Shown here one piece after another: positions 57,388 through 64,000 of a stretch of 64,000 nucleotides of DNA. The stretch's first letter is position 1, and every line of letters starts with the position of its first letter. The DNA is from Onishia taeanensis (GTDB taxonomy: Bacteria; Pseudomonadota; Gammaproteobacteria; Pseudomonadales; Halomonadaceae): contig NZ_FNCI01000011.1 of NCBI RefSeq assembly GCF_900100755.1, forward strand, positions 49,456-113,455, written 5' to 3'. The position numbers and the translations under genes are program-made. The notes under the pieces were generated by a model. That model searched no databases, had not been told where the DNA came from, and saw nothing but the letters and a program-made list of their open reading frames with translations.

Positions 57388-57759
57388 TTACTTGAGCTCC
57401 ACGCTCGCGCCGGCTTCTTCCAGCTTCTTCTTCGCTTCTTCAGCGTCGTCCTTGGACATCGCTTCCTTGATGGTCGCCGGAGCGCCGTCGACGGCACCTT
57501 TGGCTTCCTTCAGGCCGAGACCAGTGATCTCGCGGACGGCCTTGATGACGTTGACTTTCTTGTCGCCAGCGCCGGTCAGCACCAGGTCAAATTCAGTCTG
57601 CTCTTCTTCAGCAGCGGCTTCACCGCCACCCGGGCCGGCGACGACGGCTGCAGCCGCGCTCACGCCGAACTTCTCTTCCATTGCAGAGATCAGCTCAGCC
57701 ACTTCCATGACGGACATGTCGGCGACGGCGTTGATGATGTCTTCTTGGGTAAGTGCCAT
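57388..57759 (-). CDS. rplL: 50S ribosomal protein L7/L12
   Basis: 123 residues from ATG at 57759. The N-terminal dimer domain ([19 protein letters not shown]), the Ala/Gly/Glu hinge and the C-terminal factor-binding domain ([19 protein letters not shown]) are present. It forms the stalk that recruits translational GTPases. Confidence 0.98.
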   Translation of the reverse strand: MALTQEDIINAVADMSVMEVAELISAMEEKFGVSAAAAVVAGPGGGEAAAEEEQTEFDLVLTGAGDKKVNVIKAVREITGLGLKEAKGAVDGAPATIKEAMSKDDAEEAKKKLEEAGASVELK

Positions 57760-57851
57760 GTTCAATTTCCTAGACTTTGCGGAGCCTCGGCCAGGAGACC
57801 AAGTGCTCATGATTCAATGGTCGGTTCAGGCTACTCGGAGAAGCGCGCCAA

Positions 57852-58358
57852 TCAGGCAGCGGCCGCTTCTTCCTTCTGGTCGCGCAGTGCCGCGAGAGTA
57901 CGAACCAGCTTGCCGGCAGAAGCTTCCTTCATGACGGACATCAGCTTGGCGAGCGCTTCTTCGCGTGTCGGCAGCGTGGCCAGACGGTCAAGATCGGAAG
58001 CCGGGATGAACTCGCCTTCGTATGCCAGCGCCTTGACTTCGAAGTCCTTCTCACTCTTGGCGAACTCCTTGAACAGACGGGCAGCAGCGCCCGGGTGCTC
58101 GTAGGAGAAGGCCAACAGCGTCGGACCTGAGAAAGTCTCATCCAGAATCTCCCAGGGAGTTCCGGACAGAGCGCGGCGCGCCAGAGTGTTGCGAACAACA
58201 CGGATCTGCACGCCATTCTCGCGTGCCTGCTTGCGCAGGCTGGTCATGGCACTAACGTCCACGCCACGAGAATCAGCAACTACGACGGAGAGAGCGTCCT
58301 TAGCGGCCTCACTGACCTCGGCAACAATTGCCTTCTTGCCTTCGAGAGCTAGTGGCAC
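57852..58358 (-). CDS. rplJ: 50S ribosomal protein L10
   Basis: 168 residues from GTG at 58358 (GGAG 8 bases upstream, giving [15 protein letters not shown]); a GTG at 58367 is less likely. L10 carries the L7/L12 dimers on its C-terminal helix. In E. coli the L10-L12 complex represses this operon through the leader, and a leader of that kind is visible upstream. Confidence 0.97.
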   Translation of the reverse strand: MPLALEGKKAIVAEVSEAAKDALSVVVADSRGVDVSAMTSLRKQARENGVQIRVVRNTLARRALSGTPWEILDETFSGPTLLAFSYEHPGAAARLFKEFAKSEKDFEVKALAYEGEFIPASDLDRLATLPTREEALAKLMSVMKEASAGKLVRTLAALRDQKEEAAAA

Positions 58359-58367
58359 AGTGATCAC

Positions 58368-58600
58368 TCCTTCGTGCCGGAACCGAGAGACTCACGCCTC
58401 ACAGTTCCGGGGGTTACCATCTCTTCTCACCTAATGGTGAGAAGGCTTGGGTGATGGTGCACACCAGTGACTGGCGGCCACACCATCTGCGCAGGCTTCC
58501 CCTGAGGGAGATTAAGCCGTGTCTCGCATGCAAGACACGGCACCTGCGGTCTTTGACGGCGCCCCGGACTCCATGAGGAAGGCCGAGGACCGCAAAGTAT
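58368..58600 (-). ncRNA. L10 leader-like autoregulatory mRNA structure
   Basis: A structured 233-base leader before rplJ. Perfect stems are 58545-58551 with 58588-58594 (TGCGGTC/GACCGCA), 58516-58524 with 58533-58541, and 58423-58431 with 58436-58444. The order of stems and the ACCGCAGGTG segment resemble the L10_leader family in proteobacteria. The class assignment needs a covariance-model search. Confidence 0.65.
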
Positions 58601-58615
58601 CTTTGGCTACATCGA

Positions 58616-59308
58616 TCACGCGTAAGCGGAATGATCGACGGTCAGACCCGGGCCCATGGTGGTGGACAGGGTCAGTTTCTTGAAATACACACCCTTGGAG
58701 GTGCTGGGCTTGAGGCGCTTGAGGTCTGCGACCAGCGCTTCAAGGTTGCCGCGGATATCGTCAGCAGCGAAATCCACTTTACCCAGGGTGGTATGAATGA
58801 TGCCGTTCTTGTCGGTACGGAAACGCACCTGACCAGCTTTGGCGTTCTTGACCGCGGTGGCGACGTCCGGCGTCACGGTGCCGACCTTCGGGTTCGGCAT
58901 CAGGCCACGCGGGCCGAGAATCTGACCCAGCTGACCGACGACGCGCATGGCGTCCGGCGAGGCGATGACCACGTCAAAGTCGAGCTGGCCTTTCTTGACC
59001 TGCTCGGCCAGGTCGTCCATGCCAACGATGTCGGCACCGGCTTCCTTGGCAGCATCAACGTTGGCGCCCTGGGTAAAGACGGCTACGCGCACGTCTTTGC
59101 CAGTGCCGTTGGGCATGACGGTAGCACCGCGCACAACCTGGTCGGATTTACGCGGGTCAACGCCCAGATTGATGGCGACGTCGAGAGATTCTTTGAACTT
59201 GACGGTGGACAGCTCGCTGAGCAGAGCCACGGCTTCATCCAGGGTGTAGACCTTGGACGCGTCAACCTGCTCTTTGATCTTCAGAGCGCGCTTGGACAGT
59301 TTAGCCAT
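58616..59308 (-). CDS. rplA: 50S ribosomal protein L1
   Basis: 230 residues. [21 protein letters not shown] and the rRNA-binding loop [19 protein letters not shown] are conserved. L1 moves the E-site tRNA and in E. coli represses the L11 operon. It starts 2 bases after the rplK stop. Confidence 0.98.
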   Translation of the reverse strand: MAKLSKRALKIKEQVDASKVYTLDEAVALLSELSTVKFKESLDVAINLGVDPRKSDQVVRGATVMPNGTGKDVRVAVFTQGANVDAAKEAGADIVGMDDLAEQVKKGQLDFDVVIASPDAMRVVGQLGQILGPRGLMPNPKVGTVTPDVATAVKNAKAGQVRFRTDKNGIIHTTLGKVDFAADDIRGNLEALVADLKRLKPSTSKGVYFKKLTLSTTMGPGLTVDHSAYA

Positions 59309-59310
59309 GA

Positions 59311-59742
59311 TCAGAGACCCTCCACGTTGAGGCCCATGCTACGGGCGCTACCGGCAATGGTACGCACCGCGGCGTCAAGATCAGCAGCCGTCAGATCCGG
59401 CTCCTTGGTCTTGGCGATCTCTTCGAGCTGGTCGCGAGTCACGGTGCCGACCTTCTTCTTGTTCGGCTCACCAGAGCCGGACTTGATGCCAGCAGCCTTC
59501 TTCAGCAGGACGGCCGCGGGCGGCGTCTTGGTGATGAAGGTGAAGCTGCGGTCGGAATAGACGGTGATGACGACCGGCGTCGGTAGGCCCGGCTCGATAT
59601 CCTGGGTCTCAGCGTTGAACGCCTTGCAGAACTCCATGATATTGACGCCGTGCTGACCCAGCGCGGGGCCCACGGGAGGACTCGGGTTAGCTTTACCAGC
59701 TGCAACCTGCAGCTTGATGTAAGCCTGTACTTTCTTGGCCAT
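59311..59742 (-). CDS. rplK: 50S ribosomal protein L11
   Basis: 143 residues. [31 protein letters not shown] start and the C-terminal GSARSMGL are standard. L11 binds the GTPase-associated centre and is needed for RelA activation. Confidence 0.98.
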   Translation of the reverse strand: MAKKVQAYIKLQVAAGKANPSPPVGPALGQHGVNIMEFCKAFNAETQDIEPGLPTPVVITVYSDRSFTFITKTPPAAVLLKKAAGIKSGSGEPNKKKVGTVTRDQLEEIAKTKEPDLTAADLDAAVRTIAGSARSMGLNVEGL

Positions 59743-59864
59743 GATAAGACTCCAATTGGGTGCTAGCGCCTTTCGGCTCCCCGGTTGAATGACCGCCTTG
59801 GCGGCCTGACTACTTCTGACTGGCGTTTGATCATACTCAGCTGATCACGCCTCCAAATCGAGAT

Positions 59865-60398
59865 TCAGTCCTTCTCGACCTGGGAAAACTCAAGCTCGAC
59901 AGGAGTCGCACGACCAAAGATCAGCACGCTGACCTGGACGCGACTCTTGTCGTAGTTGACCTCTTCCACCACACCATTGAAGTCGGCGAAGGGGCCATCG
60001 ATGACACGCACAGATTGACCCGGCTCGAAGACGGTCTTCGGCCGCGGCTTGTCGGTGCCGTCCTGGACGCGACGCAGAATGGCATCGGCTTCTTTCTGAC
60101 TGATCGGGGCAGGCTTTTCTTTCGTACCACCGATAAAACCGAGAACGCGGGGCGTCTCGTTGACCAGATGCCAAGTTGCGTCGTCCATCTCCATCTCGAC
60201 CAACACATAGCCGGGATAGAACTTGCGCTCACTCTTGCGGCGCTTGCCGTCGCGCATCTCGACCACTTCTTCGGTCGGCACCAGAATCTCGCCGAAGCGA
60301 TCTTCCATGCCATACATCTTCACGCGCTCGATGAGCGAGCGCATGACATGCTTTTCGAAGCTGGAGTAGGCATGCACGACATACCAACGCTTGGACAT
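59865..60398 (-). CDS. nusG: Transcription termination/antitermination factor NusG
   Basis: 177 residues; NGN domain ([20 protein letters not shown]) and C-terminal KOW ([19 protein letters not shown]). It binds RNA polymerase and links it to Rho or to S10. It follows secE at 8 bases and precedes rplK by 122 bases. Confidence 0.98.
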   Translation of the reverse strand: MSKRWYVVHAYSSFEKHVMRSLIERVKMYGMEDRFGEILVPTEEVVEMRDGKRRKSERKFYPGYVLVEMEMDDATWHLVNETPRVLGFIGGTKEKPAPISQKEADAILRRVQDGTDKPRPKTVFEPGQSVRVIDGPFADFNGVVEEVNYDKSRVQVSVLIFGRATPVELEFSQVEKD

Positions 60399-60406
60399 GG
60401 AATCTC

Positions 60407-60775
60407 CTAACCAATGACGCCGGACATCGCCCAGCCAAGAAGGGTATCAATCAGCCACAGCATCAGACCTACCACCAGCACAGCCACCATCACGATCGCA
60501 GTGGTCTGAATGGTTTCTTGGCGGGTCGGCCAGACGACGCGCTGAATTTCCTTGCGCGCACTGCGGGCCAGCTCCAGGAGATTGCGCCCCTTGGTGGTGG
60601 TGATAGCCACACCGGCGGCAAGCGCACACAGCACCACGACGCCCAATACACGGTAGAGCAGCGCTTGATCGGCGAAATAGGAGTTACCGACAACGGCAAC
60701 GACTACCAGAGAGACGACAACCGCCCACCTGAGCCCGTCGTGGCGCGACTCCTGCACCTCGGCGTTTTGTTTCAT
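60407..60775 (-). CDS. secE: Preprotein translocase subunit SecE
   Basis: 122 residues from ATG at 60775, with three membrane segments (about 15-32, 36-54, 92-114) and the conserved amphipathic helix and hinge [17 protein letters not shown]. The three-span form is typical of gammaproteobacteria. Upstream in-frame codons run into the tRNA-Trp gene and are not coding. Confidence 0.97.
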   Translation of the reverse strand: MKQNAEVQESRHDGLRWAVVVSLVVVAVVGNSYFADQALLYRVLGVVVLCALAAGVAITTTKGRNLLELARSARKEIQRVVWPTRQETIQTTAIVMVAVLVVGLMLWLIDTLLGWAMSGVIG

Positions 60776-60847
60776 GCGAACGAGACTCCTCAGGGTGCAG
60801 CAATCGAAACATGAAAGTATAAGGGATATTACCAGTCTGGGGAAGAC

Positions 60848-60923
<76 letters not shown>

Positions 60924-60977
60924 GTATCTGTGCTTCCACTGGAAACCCTTTGCAGGCATCCCGTAACAGCGGGCGCT

Positions 60978-61006
60978 ATCATAGCGAAAGCCCCTCTGCC
61001 TGACAA
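60978..61006 (-). promoter_or_regulatory. Promoter of the tRNA-Trp-secE-nusG operon
   Basis: On the minus strand TTGTCA (61006-61001), a 17-base spacer and TATGAT (60983-60978), 55 bases before tRNA-Trp. Confidence 0.75.
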
Positions 61007-61025
61007 CCCCCGAAAACCACCGGGA

Positions 61026-61060
61026 GCAAAAAGAAAAGGCGAGCTTGCGGCTCGCCTTTT
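61026..61060 (-). terminator. Terminator after tRNA-Thr
   Basis: A perfect 11-bp stem (61034-61044 with 61050-61060), with a pyrimidine-rich, mostly T tail on the minus strand. It occupies the place where tufB usually lies. Confidence 0.82.
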
Positions 61061-61066
61061 CTAATA

Positions 61067-61141
61067 TGGAGCTCGTGGGCGGATTTGAACCGCCGACCTC
61101 ACCCTTACCAAGGGTGTGCTCTACCCCTGAGCTACACGAGC
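61067..61141 (-). tRNA. tRNA-Thr (GGT)
   Basis: 75 bases with encoded CCA. Acceptor GCTCGTG/CACGAGC, anticodon GGT in CTTGGTAAG. Confidence 0.97.
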
Positions 61142-61161
61142 GAAACACTTACAGCAAAAAC

Positions 61162-61235
<74 letters not shown>

Positions 61236-61283
61236 CTGCCCGGCTCTTACTACCGAATCGACTGAAGGCGGTTCGGCAAAATC

Positions 61284-61368
<85 letters not shown>

Positions 61369-61381
61369 AATCACGCGGTAA

Positions 61382-61409
61382 ATTCTACCGCTTTTCGCAA
61401 CAATGTCAA
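61382..61409 (-). promoter_or_regulatory. Promoter of the tRNA-Tyr-Gly-Thr array
   Basis: On the minus strand a perfect -35 TTGACA (61409-61404), a 16-base spacer and TAGAAT (61387-61382), 15 bases before tRNA-Tyr. A GC-rich stretch follows the -10, as in stringently controlled stable RNA promoters. Confidence 0.85.
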
Positions 61410-61475
61410 GCGCTTATCTTACTTTATCCGAACCGCGGCTCGAACACGCTTGCCCTGCGAACGCGCTGCATTCTG

Positions 61476-62315
61476 TCAAAGCAGCATGGAGAATGCAAGG
61501 CTTGCACGTATTTTTTCCAGCGACACGGGGGCAGGGATCTGCGGTGCACCCGACAGCCGCCCTGCTCGCTCGGCGGCCGTCTGCGGGAAGCACGCCTCCA
61601 GCCCGCCATAGACCATATCGGGCCACAGGGCATGTGGCACCCGGATGCCGCGCGACACCACCCGCGCATCGCCACCGGTCAGTAGCAGGGGGAGCGCCAC
61701 GCCCTCGCGGTCACAGACTTCGCCATAGATACGGTTCACGGCACTGACCGCCGCCATATAGATGCCATGATTGACCGCTTCCACCGTATTGCGCCCGGGT
61801 GCCAGCAGCTCATCGGCTTCGCTATCGGGGTCAATCGCCACGTTCCGCGTGCCAAGCTTCAAGCTCTCCTTCATCAGGCGCAGACCCGGCAAGATATAGC
61901 CGCCCAGGTGGCGCCCTCCGGGAAGCACGAAATCGATGGTGATCGCACTCCCGCAGTCGACCGTGCAACAGGCTCCCGCCAGCTGGTAGCTCGCCAGCGC
62001 GCCCAGCCACCGGTCCACGCCGAGCCGGCCGGGCTCGTCGTAGCCATTGACAACGCCAAGCGACTCTCGCACCGGTCGCGCCACGTGCACCAAGCCGACC
62101 TCATGGCGCAGCAGCTCGACGGTCTCCTGCAGCACCTTCTGGCGAGCGACGCTTGAGATGCGCACCGCGCTCACCACATCGAGGTCAGGAATATCCGAGC
62201 CTGGCCGCCATTCCTCACGCGTCCACACCGCACCACGCGAACGGATCTCGCTGCTCGCGACGTCCTTGAGGCGCCACTTCGACAGAGTGTTGCCGATATC
62301 CAGGTCCAGAATCAT
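61476..62315 (-). CDS. coaX: Type III pantothenate kinase CoaX
   Basis: 279 residues from ATG at 62315, which overlaps the birA stop. The phosphate motif DIGNTLSKW is at 4-12, GVDRWLGALAS marks the pantothenate region and DCGSAITID the second phosphate loop. It performs the first step of coenzyme A synthesis and replaces CoaA. Family members need a monovalent cation and are not feedback inhibited by CoA. The genes are translationally coupled. Confidence 0.95.
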   Translation of the reverse strand: MILDLDIGNTLSKWRLKDVASSEIRSRGAVWTREEWRPGSDIPDLDVVSAVRISSVARQKVLQETVELLRHEVGLVHVARPVRESLGVVNGYDEPGRLGVDRWLGALASYQLAGACCTVDCGSAITIDFVLPGGRHLGGYILPGLRLMKESLKLGTRNVAIDPDSEADELLAPGRNTVEAVNHGIYMAAVSAVNRIYGEVCDREGVALPLLLTGGDARVVSRGIRVPHALWPDMVYGGLEACFPQTAAERAGRLSGAPQIPAPVSLEKIRASLAFSMLL

Positions 62316-63292
62316 GAATGACCACGCACGCTGATTTCGCCACTCGCCAGTGACTGACGCTCTCCATCCAGCCATACCACCAGGTTACCGGCGGCATCGA
62401 CCCCCTCGGCTATCGCTTCCTGACGTCGCGGCCCCTGGATGATATCGATGGCCTGGCCTGCGTGGGCGTGACGTCGGTTCCAGCCGTCACGCCAGCCAGC
62501 GAAACCTTCGCGCTCGAAACGCGGCAACAGCTTCAACAGGGCATCGATGATATCGGCGGCCAGCCGGTTACGCGTGACGCCGGGCGCTTGATCATGGACC
62601 GACGCCACGGGCTGATCGATGGCCTCTCGAACGGCCTCAGGAAGGCTGACATTGAGGCCCAGCCCGATTACCACCTCGCAGGGCCCCGATAGGTCACCGC
62701 TGACCTCGAGCAGGATGCCGGCGAGCTTGCGGGAAGGCCCTTTGCCGAGCACCAGAACGTCATTGGGCCACTTGAGCGCCACCTCGACGCCATGGCGCTC
62801 GAGTACATCGGCCAGCGCCACGCCAACCGCCAGGCTCAGCCCCTCCAGCGATGCGGCGCCGGACTCGAATCGCCAGCCCAGCGATAGCAGCAGCCCACGC
62901 CCCCAGGGACTGGACCAGCCACGACCACGGCGACCACGCCCCTCGCTTTGTGACTCACTCAGGCACACCTCGCCGTGCCCCGCCCCCTGCTCGAAGCGCT
63001 CGCGCAGATAGCGGTTGGTCGAGGGGAGACTCTCCTCTATGAACAGCCGCGCCATCTCCTGGCGACTGTCACGGGATAGCTCGGCGATGATCGCCGGCCC
63101 ATCCAGCAGCTCTACCGGGTTCGCCAAGCGGTAACCCAGCCCCTTGACCGCCTCCAGAGGGATATCCATAGCCTCGAGCTTCTTGAGCTGCTTCCACACC
63201 GCAGTACGGGATACGCCCAGACGCTCACCCAACTGCTCGCCCGAGTGAAAGTCACCGTCACTCAACAAGCGAATCAGTTCACCGATGGTCAT
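62312..63292 (-). CDS. birA: Biotin--protein ligase / biotin operon repressor BirA
   Basis: 326 residues from ATG at 63292 (AAGG 8 bases upstream); a GTG at 63298 would add two residues. The N-terminal winged helix (SGEQLGERLGVSRTAVWKQLKKLE) is present, so the protein may also repress biotin genes. GRGRRGRGW is the biotinoyl-AMP loop, followed by KWPNDV and the lysine-containing KLAGILLEV. Confidence 0.96.
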   Translation of the reverse strand: MTIGELIRLLSDGDFHSGEQLGERLGVSRTAVWKQLKKLEAMDIPLEAVKGLGYRLANPVELLDGPAIIAELSRDSRQEMARLFIEESLPSTNRYLRERFEQGAGHGEVCLSESQSEGRGRRGRGWSSPWGRGLLLSLGWRFESGAASLEGLSLAVGVALADVLERHGVEVALKWPNDVLVLGKGPSRKLAGILLEVSGDLSGPCEVVIGLGLNVSLPEAVREAIDQPVASVHDQAPGVTRNRLAADIIDALLKLLPRFEREGFAGWRDGWNRRHAHAGQAIDIIQGPRRQEAIAEGVDAAGNLVVWLDGERQSLASGEISVRGHS

Positions 63293-63596
63293 GCGCACCT
63301 TCCCGCCGCAAAAACCGCCATTCTAGCGGATGCCGGCAGCCCCCGGAAATCATCGCGACCAAAGTTGCGCCCTGCCTGATATTGGTACACGACGCCACAG
63401 GTAAATACCCAGCGCCGACACCGCCCTACCCAAGGCAAGATTGAGACATCAGTTTCGCGCCCAAGGCCTGGCCCAGGGCCTAATCCGCGCCTAAACACCT
63501 CCAGCGATCGTTCCAGCCATTTTTAGGACCACTGACAGGGGTATCGATGGCAAGACCCCATGAAAGCTGCACGCCCTAATGCCAGGTGGCTGACAC
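63293..63596. other. Intergenic stretch between birA and the rRNA terminators
   Basis: About 300 bases with no supported gene; a 69-codon frame here has no recognisable content. It should hold the birA promoter, which I could not fix with confidence. Confidence 0.5.
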
Positions 63597-63665
63597 AAAA
63601 AACCCCGGGCGCGGATGCGTCTGGGGTAAGAAGAAGAGGATAGAGGCGCCCGTATCGGGCGCGCC
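63597..63665 (-). terminator. Two further hairpins downstream of 5S rRNA
   Basis: An imperfect stem (63602-63627) runs into six T on the minus strand, and a second GC-rich inverted repeat lies at 63645-63665. Together with the hairpin next to 5S they give three successive structures at the end of the rRNA operon. Confidence 0.65.
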
Positions 63666-63683
63666 TTTCAAGCGCCCAGACAC

Positions 63684-63716
63684 GAAAAAACCCCGACCTG
63701 TAAAGGACCGGGGTTT
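63684..63716 (-). terminator. First terminator after 5S rRNA
   Basis: A stem of AAAACCCCG and CGGGGTTTT with a T-rich tail on the minus strand, 14 bases past the 5S end. Confidence 0.85.
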
Positions 63717-63729
63717 TCTCTGAATAAGT

Positions 63730-63846
63730 GCCTGACGATGACCTACTCTCGCATGGAGAAGCTCCACACTACCATCGGCGCTAAGCGGTTTCACTTCCGA
63801 GTTCGGCATGGGATCGGGTGGTTCACGCTCGCTATGGTCGTCAGGC
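63730..63846 (-). rRNA. rrf: 5S ribosomal RNA
   Basis: 117 bases. GCCTGACGACC at the 5' end pairs with GTCATCGTCAGGC at the 3' end; the CCCGATCCCATGCCGAACTC segment and GAGAGTAGG near the 3' end are diagnostic. Confidence 0.96.
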
Positions 63847-63959
63847 GAAACGGGTGATGAGTCGCCGTGGCGGCCCATCGCAATAAGAATCATGCTGACG
63901 TGATGCGTCTCGCGTATCCGTCAATTGTGCGCGTCATGCGCAGACCCCTTGGGGTTATA

Positions 63960-64000
63960 TGGTCAAGCCTCACGGGCCATTAGTACACGTTAGCTCAACG
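63960..64000 (-). rRNA. rrl: 23S ribosomal RNA, 3' end only
   Basis: The minus strand reads GAGCTAACGTGTACTAATGG and then GAGGCTTGACCAT, matching the last bases of 23S rRNA. About 113 bases of spacer separate it from 5S. The rest lies beyond the window. Confidence 0.88.

Noticed and set aside
63289..63498. 69-codon frame upstream of birA
   Set aside because: No ribosome binding site or recognisable content; composition looks like intergenic DNA.

Overview
The window is chromosomal DNA from a high-GC gammaproteobacterium, most likely a member of the Halomonadaceae (Halomonas-like) or a close relative of the pseudomonads. The evidence is the gammaproteobacterial order of the ribosomal protein and RNA polymerase operons, the fabA-fabB pair, the uvrA / yajR-like / ssb arrangement, coaX instead of coaA beside birA, and uniformly GC-rich codon use. 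No plasmid, phage, insertion sequence or CRISPR array is visible.

Layout. 1-9620 is a mixed region of stand-alone genes: a truncated hypothetical gene, a small membrane protein, a DJ-1/PfpI protein, an aldo/keto reductase, a VOC-like protein, a DUF1439 lipoprotein, a membrane-anchored thioredoxin with an Lgt-like front half, RapA and a YfcH-type epimerase. 9621-19295 is the most distinctive part. It holds a flavoprotein, a CbiX-like chelatase, a MerR/LitR-type regulator, a photolyase, an NTF2-fold protein, and then five tightly coupled genes (SDR, flavin oxidoreductase, DUF1365, cyclopropane-fatty-acid-synthase-like methyltransferase, DUF2878). I read this as a light- or photooxidative-stress regulon joining DNA photorepair to membrane lipid modification. 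19345-30115 holds a PAS-GGDEF-EAL protein, fabA-fabB, plsC with a degenerate RmlD-like partner, ssb, a YajR-type transporter and divergent uvrA.

30254-60775 is one long leftward-transcribed block of translation and transcription genes: alpha operon (rplQ, rpoA, rpsD, rpsK, rpsM), spc operon (rpmJ to rplN), S10 operon (rpsQ to rpsJ), str operon (tuf, fusA, rpsG, rpsL), rpoC-rpoB, rplL-rplJ with an L10-type leader, rplA-rplK, nusG-secE. Sigma70-like promoters can be read ahead of rpsM, rpsJ, rpsL, tRNA-Trp/secE and the tRNA-Tyr array. 60848-61367 holds tRNA-Trp, Thr, Gly and Tyr; the tufB gene that commonly lies between tRNA-Thr and tRNA-Trp is absent. 61476-63292 is coaX-birA, followed rightward by terminator hairpins, the 5S rRNA and the 3' end of a 23S rRNA gene, all on the minus strand.

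Most of the window is conserved housekeeping sequence. The parts worth a second look are the light-regulon-like cluster, whose MerR regulator has lost cobalamin-binding motif residues, and several regulatory arrangements in the ribosomal block.
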